From Fredinandcohnia onubensis (GTDB taxonomy: Bacteria > Bacillota > Bacilli > Bacillales > Bacillaceae_L): a stretch of 64,000 nt of DNA. Numbering within the stretch: the first letter of the stretch is position 1; each line of letters opens with the position of its first letter. This document shows positions 42,295 through 51,587 of this stretch, piece after piece. The position numbers and the translations under genes were made by a program. The notes below the pieces were generated by a model that saw only the letters and a program-made list of their open reading frames with translations, was not told where the DNA came from and did no database searches. Where the stretch lies: the NCBI RefSeq assembly GCF_002734285.1, contig NZ_NSEA01000001.1:1-64000 (forward strand), given 5' to 3'.

Positions 42295-43057
42295 AACCAA
42301 GTCTTTATTTATCATTACCTTCTTGATTCTCAACATCTTTTTAGGATATCAGCTTATTCAAAAAAGGGATAGCAGTCAACTCGATTTGTTAAAAGAATTA
42401 AGTATTGATGAGAAACTAGCGGAAGAGGACATCACGTATGAGGTTTTGCCAAAGGAACCCGAAGAATTAAGTTATATTAGTGGGAAGGTCAAAGTTTTTA
42501 CTGAAGAGGATGTTAAAACTCTTAAAAATCAAACCGTAGACATTGATACTGCTGGCATACTAAAGGGTACGTTTACTGATCCTATTAAGCTCTCTTTAAC
42601 AGATCAAATGAAAATCGGACAATTTGCGAAGGACCATATCCTATCGGGTGACAAATATACCGTTTGGGATGTGGATGAAGAAGCTGGAACGATTGTTTTA
42701 ATTCAACAATATAAAAATTACAAGGTCTTTGGACAATCAGCGAATATAAGTGGTGTCATCTATTTGTATCTGAATAAGGACCATGAGGTAACGTCCTATG
42801 AGCAAACATTAATTCCTGAATTTGAAGAGCATGAGCTGGAGGAGTTAATTAAGCCAATGGAAACTCTAGAAAACCTTTTTAATAATTTCCATCTAAAATC
42901 AGGTAGCCATGTATCTAAGGTGGAAATTGGGTATTACCCACTTGTCCCATATTCAGAATCGCAGCTATTGGCTCCGGCTTGGCATGTTATTATAGACGAT
43001 GAAACACATATATATGTCAATGCCATCGAAGGACAAATTTTAAATAAGACGGAGTGA
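42281..43057 (+). CDS. walI: WalRK regulator WalI (YycI)
   Basis: 258 residues: N-terminal membrane helix (KSLFIITFLILNIFLGYQLI) and an external domain (YycI family). AGGAGG precedes the ATG inside walH, giving a 14-base overlap. Acts with WalH on WalK. Confidence 0.93.
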   Translation: MDWSKTKSLFIITFLILNIFLGYQLIQKRDSSQLDLLKELSIDEKLAEEDITYEVLPKEPEELSYISGKVKVFTEEDVKTLKNQTVDIDTAGILKGTFTDPIKLSLTDQMKIGQFAKDHILSGDKYTVWDVDEEAGTIVLIQQYKNYKVFGQSANISGVIYLYLNKDHEVTSYEQTLIPEFEEHELEELIKPMETLENLFNNFHLKSGSHVSKVEIGYYPLVPYSESQLLAPAWHVIIDDETHIYVNAIEGQILNKTE

Positions 43058-43063
43058 ACGACT

Positions 43064-43858
43064 ATGGGGTTGCATTTTAGTGTGCTTGCAAGCGGGAGTA
43101 CAGGAAATGCGTTCTATGTTGGAACAGACAAGCATTCCTTGCTTGTAGATGCCGGGTTAAGTGGTAAACAACTAGAACTGTTATTTAAAGAAATCAACAA
43201 AGAAATTAAGCATCTTTCCGGGATTCTTGTGACACATGAGCATAGTGACCATATTAAGGGGCTTGGTGTACTGGCGAGAAAGTACAAGCTTCCCATCTAT
43301 GCGAATGAAAAAACATGGAATGCGATGGAGCGTAATATAGGCGAAATTCCGACAGAACAGAAGTTTATTTTTCAAATGGGGGCAGTAAAGACATTTGGAA
43401 ATATAGATGTTGAATCATTCGGTGTTTCACATGATGCGGCTGAACCAATGTTTTATGTGTTCCACAACGAAGGGAAAAAGGTTGTTTTAATTACGGATAC
43501 AGGCTATGTCAGTGATCGGATGAAGGGCACCATAGAAAATGCGGATGCGTATGTATTTGAAAGCAACCATGATGTGTCTATGCTTCAAATGGGACATTAT
43601 CCGTGGAGTATAAAACGGCGTATTTTAAGTGATGTTGGACATGTTTCGAATGAGGATGCAGCGTTAGCAATGTCAGATGTAATTGGTGACAACACGAAAC
43701 GAATCTACTTAGCGCACCTAAGTAAAGATAATAATTTAAAGGATTTAGCACGTATGTCGGTTAAGCAGACTTTAGAAAGTAAGGGGTATGTTGTCGGCGA
43801 ACAATTCGATTTGTATGATACAGATCCTAAGCTACCTACGAAACTAGCCTATGTATAA
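43064..43858 (+). CDS. walJ: MBL-fold hydrolase WalJ (YycJ)
   Basis: 264-residue cytoplasmic metallo-beta-lactamase-fold protein; the metal motif [10 protein letters not shown] is at about residues 58-67, with VLITDTGY and ESNHD further on. WalJ is linked to DNA repair and to coordination of division with replication. It begins 6 bp after walI and ends the operon at a terminator. Confidence 0.95.
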   Translation: MGLHFSVLASGSTGNAFYVGTDKHSLLVDAGLSGKQLELLFKEINKEIKHLSGILVTHEHSDHIKGLGVLARKYKLPIYANEKTWNAMERNIGEIPTEQKFIFQMGAVKTFGNIDVESFGVSHDAAEPMFYVFHNEGKKVVLITDTGYVSDRMKGTIENADAYVFESNHDVSMLQMGHYPWSIKRRILSDVGHVSNEDAALAMSDVIGDNTKRIYLAHLSKDNNLKDLARMSVKQTLESKGYVVGEQFDLYDTDPKLPTKLAYV

Positions 43859-43859
43859 G

Positions 43860-43896
43860 AAAAAGCTCATTTGACTTTAATCAGATGGGCTTTTTT
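43860..43896 (+). terminator. walJ terminator
   Basis: AAAGCTCATTTGA pairs with TCAGATGGGCTTT, then a T run. Confidence 0.88.
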
Positions 43897-43965
43897 GTTT
43901 GCAAAAACACTTGCCGCACCCATAATTTTCTAGTAACTTGAAGTTAGAATGAAAGTAGGGATGCT

Positions 43966-45048
43966 ATGAAAACCTTTATGTTGCGAACGGCAGGTTTAAT
44001 GGTTCTTTGGGTGTTGTTTTTCATTTTTGAAAAGCCGGTACCAACCGCGTATTCAATTATGATTTGTGCTGTTGGCATGACCTTATATTTTTTCTTAAAA
44101 ATCACACCAAGGCCGATCTATCTATATGTTGCGATAACCATACTTTTACTGACGCAAGGAGTTATTGAATCAGGCAATCCATTTACACTATTATTACTAA
44201 TGTACGTTGTTTTATTAGCTGCAATCCACCTAGGAAGTCAACTATTTAAAGGACTTGTTGCTTTTACGGCAGCCTGTTTAGTGGTCTTCTTTATGTGGAT
44301 GAAAAGTGATTTATCCGTTTATGTCTATTTTCTCTTATTCTACCTCCTTGCCCTTCAGGTGAATGAACTTTGGACGAAGCGAGAGGAGCAACGCAACCTC
44401 TATGACGAATTGCTTGGGGAATATCGAAAGTTAAAGAGAGTTGCCCTAGTGGCAGAGGAGGAAGCGCGATATCAAGAGAGGACTATGATTGCAAGAGACA
44501 TTCATGATTCCGTTGGGCATAAGTTGACAGCACTGTTAATGCAGTTGGAGATCCTTTCAATTAAACAAGGTCCAGAACATTATCATGATTTAAAGGAATT
44601 GGCTAAAGAGAGCTTAGAAGAGACACGCTTTGCAGTCCGAACTTTAAAGGACCGAGAGCATGAAGGAATTGCAACCATCTTACAGCTAATCAAAAAACTT
44701 GAGGCTGAAAGCCATATTATGGTTCAACTGACGACAAAACAAGGTATTTTGTCCGAACAGCTCACAAATGAACAGAGTGTGGTTCTATATAGAGTAATCC
44801 AGGAAGGACTTACAAATGCAATGCGCCATGCCCACTCACGTGAAGTGCAGGTGCTACTTGGAAAAACAGCAGACGGAAATATTGAACTTATTATGAAAAA
44901 TCGAATCTATAAGAATGAACCGTTCAAGGAGGGTTTCGGCCTTTCAAATATGCGAAAGCGAGTTGAGGAATTGGGGGGAATGCTAACGGTCTATCAAACG
45001 GATGAGGAGTTTGTCATTAAAGGAATACTACCGTTAGCAAAAACGTAA
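43966..45048 (+). CDS. Sensor histidine kinase, LnrJ-like
   Basis: 360 residues: about five membrane segments (1-133), a coiled linker, a HisKA_3 domain with ARDIHDSVGHKLTALLMQLE (His180), and HATPase (EGLTNAMRHAHSREV, FGLSNMRKRVEELGG). This NarL-type kinase class lacks a large external domain and often senses membrane-active compounds. Kinase, regulator, ATPase and two permeases in order match B. subtilis yfiJKLMN (lnrJKLMN, linearmycin resistance). Assignment to that system is by gene order and family, not by ligand data. Confidence 0.85.
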   Translation: MKTFMLRTAGLMVLWVLFFIFEKPVPTAYSIMICAVGMTLYFFLKITPRPIYLYVAITILLLTQGVIESGNPFTLLLLMYVVLLAAIHLGSQLFKGLVAFTAACLVVFFMWMKSDLSVYVYFLLFYLLALQVNELWTKREEQRNLYDELLGEYRKLKRVALVAEEEARYQERTMIARDIHDSVGHKLTALLMQLEILSIKQGPEHYHDLKELAKESLEETRFAVRTLKDREHEGIATILQLIKKLEAESHIMVQLTTKQGILSEQLTNEQSVVLYRVIQEGLTNAMRHAHSREVQVLLGKTADGNIELIMKNRIYKNEPFKEGFGLSNMRKRVEELGGMLTVYQTDEEFVIKGILPLAKT

Positions 45049-45063
45049 GGGAGGGAAACGGAC

Positions 45064-45693
45064 ATGTGGAATGTGTTAATTGTAGAAGACCAGTCGATCG
45101 TTAGGCAAGGCTTGAAACTCATGCTGGAGCAAGACGAGAAAATCCGTGTTGTGGCTGAGGCCGAAAATGGGGAAGAAGCAATTAAGAAAATGGAGGCACA
45201 TGTTATTGATGTGGTGTTAATGGACATCCGAATGCCAGTTATGAATGGACTTGAGGCAACTAGAAAGATCAAGGAAGGTTGGCCTAATGCAAAGATTTTA
45301 ATCCTCACAACCTTTAATGATGATGAATATGCAATCCAGGCATTAAAATACGGGGCAAATGCTTTTTTACTGAAAACATCAGACCAGAATACACTAATCC
45401 ATGCGGTTTATAGTTGTTTTCAAGGGGGTCTAACGATTCATGAAGAGGTTGCAGCCAAAGTTATGCCGCGGTTATTACACAAGGTTGAGAAGAAACTTGA
45501 ATTGCCTTTATCTACACGAGAATTAGATATCACAAGATTAGTAGGTGAAGGAAAAACAAATAAGGAAATTGCGGATGAATTATTCCTATCTGTCGGTACA
45601 GTAAAAAACCACATCACGCAAGTCTTACATAAATTAGGGCTTCGTGATCGTACTCAGTTAGCAATTTTTGCAGTGAAAAATGATATTACATAA
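45064..45693 (+). CDS. NarL-family response regulator, LnrK-like
   Basis: 209 residues: receiver domain with LIVEDQS and Asp54 (VLMDIRMP), then a LuxR-type helix-turn-helix (STRELDITRLVGEGKTNKEIADELFLS). Starts 15 bp after the kinase with GGGAGG upstream. It probably controls the ABC genes that follow a terminator and a 0.15-kb gap. Confidence 0.9.
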   Translation: MWNVLIVEDQSIVRQGLKLMLEQDEKIRVVAEAENGEEAIKKMEAHVIDVVLMDIRMPVMNGLEATRKIKEGWPNAKILILTTFNDDEYAIQALKYGANAFLLKTSDQNTLIHAVYSCFQGGLTIHEEVAAKVMPRLLHKVEKKLELPLSTRELDITRLVGEGKTNKEIADELFLSVGTVKNHITQVLHKLGLRDRTQLAIFAVKNDIT

Positions 45694-45701
45694 CATACAA
45701 G

Positions 45702-45738
45702 GGTTGTCCAAACATCAGTGGATGGCCCTTTTTTGATG
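45702..45738 (+). terminator. Response regulator gene terminator
   Basis: AAGGGTTGTCCA pairs with TGGATGGCCCTT (G-T pairs), followed by T residues; it separates the two-component genes from the ABC genes. Confidence 0.8.
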
Positions 45739-45841
45739 GGGAAATGACTCAGGTCATGTTTTTTACATAAACAAGTGACGCTAGATAGTGCTGTAAGAGG
45801 GCTTGAAAGTCTATGATAAAACTATAAAGGAGGCGACGGTT

Positions 45842-46774
45842 ATGTTAGAAGTAATTGATTTATCAAAGAAATATAAACAAAAGTACGCTGCACAGGGAAT
45901 TAATATGTTCTTGGAAAAAGGAGAGATTGTGGGTCTGCTTGGTCCAAATGGAGCGGGAAAATCAACGACCATCTCTATGCTTTCATCTTTGGTTGTTCCA
46001 ACATCTGGTGATGTGCGGCTATTAAATGAAAGTACGATTAAAAATCCACAGAATATCCGTAAGATTTTAGGAGTGGTTCCTCAAGAGATTGCATTGTACA
46101 CGGATTTATCAGCTGAAGAGAATTTACGATTTTTTGGAGAGATTTATAGGTTAAAAGGTGCTGAATTAAAAAAGCGGATTGAAGAAGTTTTAGAGCAAAT
46201 CGGTTTAACTGACAGAAGAAAGGATTTAGTTAAAACATTTTCCGGTGGTATGAAAAGAAGGTTAAATATTGGCGTGGCTTTACTTCATAATCCGGAAATT
46301 ATTATTATGGATGAGCCAACGGTAGGGATTGACCCACAATCTCGAAATTATATTTTAGAAACGGTAAAACGTCTCAATAAGGAACGTGGAATGACCGTAT
46401 TATATACAAGTCATTACATGGAAGAGGTCGAGTTCCTATGTGACCGTATTTATATTATGGATAAAGGTCATATTATCGCGTCAGGTACAAAGGAAGAGTT
46501 AAAAAATATTCTTTCCTCTGAAAATACAATTTCGATTCAGGTTGAGCGGGTAAAAGAAGAATTTATGCAATTACTTGAAGCTGATTCAGCCGTACGTCAA
46601 GTAAAGGTTCAGGACCGTGTTGTAACAGTTATTGTTCCAAAGGAGTACAATTTGTTTCAAAAAATCTCCCAGATAGCTGAGGAAACAATTACAACGTTGA
46701 TATCAGTTGAAGTAAAAGCGCCGACACTTGAAGACGTATTTCTTCATCTGACAGGTAGAGCGTTAAGAGATTAG
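45842..46774 (+). CDS. ABC transporter ATPase, LnrL-like
   Basis: 310 residues from ATG 45842, which has AAGGAGGCG upstream. Walker A GPNGAGKST (residues 34-42), signature FSGGMKRRLNIG and Walker B IIIMDEPTVGID; the C-terminal extension is that of DrrA-type drug exporters. The frame is open 13 codons further upstream but without a ribosome site. Works with the two permeases directly after it. Confidence 0.92.
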   Translation: MLEVIDLSKKYKQKYAAQGINMFLEKGEIVGLLGPNGAGKSTTISMLSSLVVPTSGDVRLLNESTIKNPQNIRKILGVVPQEIALYTDLSAEENLRFFGEIYRLKGAELKKRIEEVLEQIGLTDRRKDLVKTFSGGMKRRLNIGVALLHNPEIIIMDEPTVGIDPQSRNYILETVKRLNKERGMTVLYTSHYMEEVEFLCDRIYIMDKGHIIASGTKEELKNILSSENTISIQVERVKEEFMQLLEADSAVRQVKVQDRVVTVIVPKEYNLFQKISQIAEETITTLISVEVKAPTLEDVFLHLTGRALRD

Positions 46775-46785
46775 GAGGTGAGAGA

Positions 46786-48045
46786 ATGATTATTCCATTT
46801 ATAAAAAAGGACTTACTGGTGTTGCTACGGAACCCCCAGGAGTTACTTGTTTTAGTTCTAATGCCGCTTGTCCTTATTGCGATCCTAGGCTTTGCCTTAG
46901 GTGGGGTCATGGGGGGAGACGCTGAACCGATTTCGGCTAGAGTGGCTTTTATTAATCATAGCAACGAACAAGGGGATGTTGAAGCGTTTATCCAAAAGGT
47001 CAAAGCGAAGGAATTGCCAGAGGAAGCAGAAACAGCATTAATCCAAAGCGCAAATCAACTTCGTCCAATTCAGACGTTAGTAGATGATATGTTTGGTAGT
47101 AAGGAACTAAAAGAAATTGTGGAACTTGAGGTAGTTAAGCAGGAAAAATTGAATGAAATAAAAAATGACGATCGTTACGCTGCTGTTATTGAGATACCAG
47201 AACATTACACATATGATATTTTATCGTCTGCCTTACTAGATGAACCTTCAACTGCCACGATTACCCTTTATAAAAATGAAGGAAAACAGATTTCTCCAAA
47301 AATAGTGGAGGATATCCTTATGAATTTCCAAAAACAGCTTACTTCCATGACTGTAATAGGGAAAGCTGGAATTCAGTTAGAAGATATGAATAGTGTGAAA
47401 CTTGGAAAGACAGAGACTGTTACCGAGCGCGAACCGATTAATTCATTGCAATATTATTCCGTCGGTATGAGCGTTATGTTTATTATGTTTATTGCTTCTC
47501 ATATTGGCTCATCTGCCTATCGTGAAAAGCAGTTACAGGTGTTCAATCGAATTATTTTATCGAATACGTCAAGATGGTCGTATCTGGGTGGTATCTTTTT
47601 CTCTGTAATCCTGATTGCGATTATACAGCAAGCAGTTTTATACGGAGTTACTTCTCTCATATTTGATGTCGTTTGGAAAGATCTTTTCGGGTTTCTCTTA
47701 GTGAACCTATCACTATCCTTTGCCATAGGTGGAGTTGGAGCATTGTTGACCGCATTAAACTTCCGAATCGACTCAGAAGGTGTGTCAAACTTTTTTGGGA
47801 ATGTGATGGTTTCGATTTTCGCCTTTTTAGGAGGAAGTTTTACTCCGATTGCTGAAACTTCATCTGTCATCGGTATGTTGGGTAATTTTACGCCAAATGG
47901 TGCAGGAATGACCGCATTATTACAATTGCTTCAAGGTGTGGAGCTTTCCGCTATTGCACATCATATTTTTTATTTAGTGGGCTTTGGTTTGGTGATGTTG
48001 ACCGCAGCTGTTTTTAGCTTCCCGAAAAGAGGTGATGCCATATGA
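46786..48045 (+). CDS. ABC-2 type permease, LnrM-like
   Basis: 419 residues: one N-terminal membrane helix, a large external domain (about 45-225) and five further helices, the ABC-2/DrrB-type layout. AGGAGGTGAG precedes the ATG. Overlaps the next permease by four bases (ATGA), pointing to a heterodimeric exporter. Confidence 0.88.
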   Translation: MIIPFIKKDLLVLLRNPQELLVLVLMPLVLIAILGFALGGVMGGDAEPISARVAFINHSNEQGDVEAFIQKVKAKELPEEAETALIQSANQLRPIQTLVDDMFGSKELKEIVELEVVKQEKLNEIKNDDRYAAVIEIPEHYTYDILSSALLDEPSTATITLYKNEGKQISPKIVEDILMNFQKQLTSMTVIGKAGIQLEDMNSVKLGKTETVTEREPINSLQYYSVGMSVMFIMFIASHIGSSAYREKQLQVFNRIILSNTSRWSYLGGIFFSVILIAIIQQAVLYGVTSLIFDVVWKDLFGFLLVNLSLSFAIGGVGALLTALNFRIDSEGVSNFFGNVMVSIFAFLGGSFTPIAETSSVIGMLGNFTPNGAGMTALLQLLQGVELSAIAHHIFYLVGFGLVMLTAAVFSFPKRGDAI

Positions 48046-49154
48046 TAAGTATTTTACAGGCAAAATTTAAATTATTTCTAAGAAAGCCAATGCTTATGAT
48101 TGGCATGACCATAATGAGTATTGTGTTTGCCTTGTTATTAGGTGCCGCAAATTATACAAATATTATAGTACCCATTTATACAGATATTGAAAATATTGAA
48201 GAAACGGTACTTTGGAAAGAACTAAATAAGACGCAAGCCTTTGAATTTAAACTAGTGACAGAAGATGAGGCAAAGAAAATGGTTAGTGAAGGTGATGCAG
48301 AGGCTGCTGTGCAGCTAGAAAAGGAATCTTATACAATTGTCATAGTTGCAGAGACGTCTAACCTTCATATAATAGAAAGCTATCTTCAGACCTTTTATGG
48401 AGATCTTTTAATGGAAGAGAAGATTAAAGAGGCAACAGCCACAAGTAGCCTTATCGACTCAGATGCCATTATTAAAGAATATAATGAAAAGAAAGAGAAC
48501 CCGTTATTCAAAATTCACGCTGCTTCTTTTCGTAGCGACGATGCTGTGATTATTGATAACCAACTTCAGACGATTTTTGGATTCACCTTGTTTTTTGTCA
48601 TTTACACCATCTCTTATAATGTTCACAACATATTACAAGAGAGAACATGGGGAGTTTGGGACCGCATGATTTTATCCCCTTTAAAAAAATGGGAGATGTA
48701 CGCAGGCAATTTAATTTATAGTTTCCTAATGGGGTATTTTCAGGTTGCACTCATCTTCATAGTGTTCCGTTATGCCGTCGGGGTAGACTTTTATGGGGGA
48801 TTTGGAAAAACGTTAATTGTGTTAATCCCATACGTGTTCTCAATTGTCGCGCTTTCGTTGTTTTTAGTCAGCGTTGTTAAAAGTACTCAACAATTCAATG
48901 CGATTATTTCACTTATATCGGTCTGCTTGTCGATGCTCGGTGGTGCCTATTGGCCATTAGAAATTGTAAGCTCAAACTTCTTGTTAAGAGTTTCGGATTT
49001 TGTGCCAATTAAACATGCAATGGAAGGCTTAAAAGCCGCTACCATTTATGAAGCACCGATGAGTGAATTACTATATCCAATTAGCATTCTGACGTTAATG
49101 GGAGTCGTATTAATCGGGATCGGTATCAATTTAATGGAACGGAAAAACGCTTAA
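48042..49154 (+). CDS. ABC-2 type permease, LnrN-like
   Basis: 370 residues with the same layout as the preceding permease: N-terminal helix, external domain and a C-terminal block of helices (GVWDRMILSPLKKWEMYAG between them). Second half of the exporter. GAGGTGATG upstream lies inside the preceding gene. Confidence 0.88.
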   Translation: MISILQAKFKLFLRKPMLMIGMTIMSIVFALLLGAANYTNIIVPIYTDIENIEETVLWKELNKTQAFEFKLVTEDEAKKMVSEGDAEAAVQLEKESYTIVIVAETSNLHIIESYLQTFYGDLLMEEKIKEATATSSLIDSDAIIKEYNEKKENPLFKIHAASFRSDDAVIIDNQLQTIFGFTLFFVIYTISYNVHNILQERTWGVWDRMILSPLKKWEMYAGNLIYSFLMGYFQVALIFIVFRYAVGVDFYGGFGKTLIVLIPYVFSIVALSLFLVSVVKSTQQFNAIISLISVCLSMLGGAYWPLEIVSSNFLLRVSDFVPIKHAMEGLKAATIYEAPMSELLYPISILTLMGVVLIGIGINLMERKNA

Positions 49155-49156
49155 AG

Positions 49157-49193
49157 AAAAAGGCAGGGGCTAGTGGCTCCTGTCTTTTGTCGT
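49157..49193 (+). terminator. Terminator of the ABC exporter genes
   Basis: AAAGGCAGGGGC-TAGTG-GCTCCTGTCTTT hairpin followed by T/G residues. Confidence 0.78.
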
Positions 49194-49267
49194 TGTGGGA
49201 CAAGGTCATGATTTGCATAAAATATGGGTAAAATTAATAGAAAGAGTGTAAAAGGAGAAATCATTTA

Positions 49268-50509
49268 ATGGGGTATTATGATCAGGATTATATAAACCAA
49301 AGGCAGCAAAGAAAGCAAGGGAACCGAGGCAGTTGGTTTCTTTCAGCATTAGTCGGTGCTGTTATTGGGGCACTTCTTGTAATAGCTCTATTACCGGCCT
49401 TATCCAAGTATCATTTACTTCCAAATGACGAAAATGCAACTCCTGAAGAGGTTAATGGACTTGATGAGGTAGAGGAAAAAGCACCAGCAACAGGAGAAAG
49501 TGTTCAACAAAATATCAACGTGAACGTGACTACTGAGATTACCAGTGCGGTCAATAAGGTAAGTGAGGCTGTTGTAGGAATTGTCAATTTACAACAAACT
49601 AATTTCTGGACAGAGGAATCAATGACAGCGGGAACAGGCTCTGGGGTAATCTATAAAAAAGGAGACGGTAAGGCCTTTATCGTCACAAACCATCATGTAA
49701 TTGAAGGCGCTTCGGATATAGAGGTGAGTCTTAGTGATGGGACAAGGGTGAAGGGAAGAGTACTCGGAAGTGATATTTGGACGGACTTAGCAGTAATTGA
49801 GATTGACGGAAACCATATCAAAAAGATAGCTCAATTTGGAAACTCCGATAACATTAACCTTGGTGAACCTGTTATTGCTATTGGAAACCCGTTGGGACTT
49901 GAGTTTTCGGGGTCGGTCACACAAGGAATTATCTCAGGCTTAAATCGAACAATTCCAGTCGATATTAATCAGGATGGAGTCCCTGATTGGAATGCCGATG
50001 TCATGCAAACAGATGCTGCAATTAATCCAGGAAATAGTGGAGGAGCTCTGGTTAACATTAAAGGAGAAGTAATTGGTATTAATTCAATGAAAATCGCACA
50101 GGAAGCCGTTGAAGGGATTGGTCTTTCGATTCCGATTACGAGTGCAAAGCCGATTATTGAGGACCTTGAAGTGTGTGGTGAGGTTAATCGTCCTTTTTTA
50201 GGAGTAGGGCAATTAAAGAGTTTAAGTGAAATTTCCTCCTATCATCGCATGCAGACCTTGCATTTACCAAATGACGTAACAGAGGGAGTAGCAGTTTTAG
50301 AAGTGCTACGAAATACACCAGCATCTCAAGCGGGATTAAGGGAGCTTGATGTGATCGTAGAACTAGATGGTGAAAAAATCACCTCACTAATAGATTTGCG
50401 AAAACATTTATATAATGAAAAATCAGTGGGTGACACAATGGAGGTCACATTTTACCGCGGCGGTGAAAAACAAAAGGCGACAGTACGATTGGCAAGAGAA
50501 ACAATGTAG
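49268..50509 (+). CDS. htrC: HtrA-like serine protease HtrC
   Basis: Membrane-anchored quality-control protease next to the wal operon (YycK/YyxA in B. subtilis). 413 residues: short cytoplasmic part, membrane helix about 22-46, trypsin-like domain with His143 (TNHHVIEG), Asp173 (WTDLAVIEID) and Ser257 (INPGNSGGAL), and a C-terminal PDZ domain (GVAVLEVLRNTPASQAGL). AAGGAG precedes the ATG. In this genome an ABC module separates it from walJ. Confidence 0.95.
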   Translation: MGYYDQDYINQRQQRKQGNRGSWFLSALVGAVIGALLVIALLPALSKYHLLPNDENATPEEVNGLDEVEEKAPATGESVQQNINVNVTTEITSAVNKVSEAVVGIVNLQQTNFWTEESMTAGTGSGVIYKKGDGKAFIVTNHHVIEGASDIEVSLSDGTRVKGRVLGSDIWTDLAVIEIDGNHIKKIAQFGNSDNINLGEPVIAIGNPLGLEFSGSVTQGIISGLNRTIPVDINQDGVPDWNADVMQTDAAINPGNSGGALVNIKGEVIGINSMKIAQEAVEGIGLSIPITSAKPIIEDLEVCGEVNRPFLGVGQLKSLSEISSYHRMQTLHLPNDVTEGVAVLEVLRNTPASQAGLRELDVIVELDGEKITSLIDLRKHLYNEKSVGDTMEVTFYRGGEKQKATVRLARETM

Positions 50510-50516
50510 GCTCTAG

Positions 50517-50548
50517 AAAACAGGGGAATGAAACTTCCCCTGTTTTTT
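50517..50548 (+). terminator. htrC terminator
   Basis: AAAACAGGGGAA-TGAAAC-TTCCCCTGTTTT with a T run; the last T is also the first base of a DnaA box. Confidence 0.92.
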
Positions 50549-50596
50549 GTGGATAAGATTATATGCTAAAATGGGTAAGATAAAACATGTGGATAA
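50548..50596. repeat. DnaA boxes upstream of the CxxH/CxxC gene
   Basis: Two perfect boxes, TGTGGATAA at 50548-50556 and 50588-50596, same orientation. First part of the cluster around rlmH. Confidence 0.85.
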
Positions 50597-50666
50597 GAAA
50601 AAATAAGATAAAGTTATACCCATAATCCGCAGGCGGATGTGGGTAAGTTTGATGGAGGAAGAAAAA

Positions 50667-50822
50667 ATGATTAAATGTTGTGGAGAACATATTGAATTAG
50701 CATTGGACATAGTGGTTGATGAACATGAGGTAGCGCCGATTATGACGAAAATTGAAGACGAAAACTTATCAACATCCTGTGAATTTTGTCAAAATAAGGC
50801 GGTATATGTTGTAGGGAACTAA
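50667..50822 (+). CDS. yyzF: CxxH/CxxC small protein YyzF
   Basis: 51 residues from ATG 50667 (GGAGG upstream). Contains CCGEH near the N-terminus and CEFCQNKA near the C-terminus, the two half-sites of a probable metal centre in the CxxH/CxxC family found beside rlmH in Bacillus. Function unknown. Lies between the two halves of a DnaA-box cluster. Confidence 0.9.
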   Translation: MIKCCGEHIELALDIVVDEHEVAPIMTKIEDENLSTSCEFCQNKAVYVVGN

Positions 50823-50837
50823 TATTCCCATACAAGA

Positions 50838-50913
50838 TGTGGATAGAAAATGTGGATATGTGGATAACTTCTGTGGATAGTGTGTTTGTAAAATGTGAAC
50901 GAAGTGGGGATAA
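50838..50913. repeat. DnaA boxes upstream of rlmH
   Basis: TGTGGATAG (50838-50846), TGTGGATAT (50851-50859), TGTGGATAA (50859-50867), TGTGGATAG (50872-50880) and TGGGGATAA (50905-50913): one perfect and four single-mismatch boxes, all in one orientation. The last overlaps the rlmH ribosome site. A cluster at this locus (yydA) is one of the known DnaA-binding regions outside oriC in B. subtilis. Confidence 0.85.
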
Positions 50914-50915
50914 GT

Positions 50916-51395
50916 GTGAACATCACAATCGTAACAATTGGAAAGTTAAAAGAGAAATATTTGATCCAGGGGATCAACGAATACTTAAAACGATTAACAG
51001 CCTATGCCAAGGTTGATATGATTGAACTTGCGGATGAAAAGGCACCGGAAAATTTGAGTGAATCTGAAATGGTGCAGGTGAAACAAAAAGAGGGAGAGCG
51101 AATACTTTCAAAAATATCGGATGACACACATGTCATTGCATTAGCAATTGAAGGAAAGATGAAATCATCCGAACAGCTGGCTGCCGATCTTGAAAACCTA
51201 GCAACATATGGAAAAAGCAAAATTGCCTTTGTTATCGGTGGCTCTCTAGGCTTAAGCAAAGACGTAATGAAGCGAGCAAATGATACATTGTCTTTTTCAA
51301 AGATGACCTTCCCGCATCAATTAATGAGATTGATATTAGTAGAGCAGGTGTATCGGGCATTTCGGATTATTAGGAATGAACCGTATCATAAGTAA
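50916..51395 (+). CDS. rlmH: 23S rRNA pseudouridine1915 N3-methyltransferase RlmH
   Basis: SPOUT-class methyltransferase of pseudouridine 1915 in helix 69 of 23S rRNA; the staphylococcal homologue is OrfX, the SCC integration gene. 159 residues from GTG 50916, the family length; [20 protein letters not shown] and the C-terminal RNEPYHK are conserved. GGGGAT lies upstream and overlaps a DnaA box. The last 15 bases are part of a 17-bp repeat found again at 52819. Confidence 0.95.
   Translation: MNITIVTIGKLKEKYLIQGINEYLKRLTAYAKVDMIELADEKAPENLSESEMVQVKQKEGERILSKISDDTHVIALAIEGKMKSSEQLAADLENLATYGKSKIAFVIGGSLGLSKDVMKRANDTLSFSKMTFPHQLMRLILVEQVYRAFRIIRNEPYHK
51378..51394 (+). repeat. Putative SCC-type attachment site at the rlmH 3' end
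   Basis: GAACCGTATCATAAGTA, covering the last codons of rlmH and containing TATCATAA, the conserved core of SCC attachment sites. An exact second copy lies at 52819-52835 in the same orientation. Confidence 0.7.
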
Positions 51396-51587
51396 ATGAG
51401 GTACTTAAAAGCTATAGGGGATTAATTGGATAGTATTATTTTTTCAGTAAGGGAAGAGAGTGAAGGGCATGTCTATTTAGAGATGCATAGCCCTCCTATC
51501 TGCAAATCAATTTATAATTCTATATAAGTTAATAGATACCATCCAAGGAAACTGATTTTATTAAAATTTATAACTTTACTCATTTCT

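Noticed and set aside
44833-44848. ACTCACGTGAAGTG resembling parS
   Set aside because: Several changes in both arms of the palindrome; the four accepted sites match the consensus fully.
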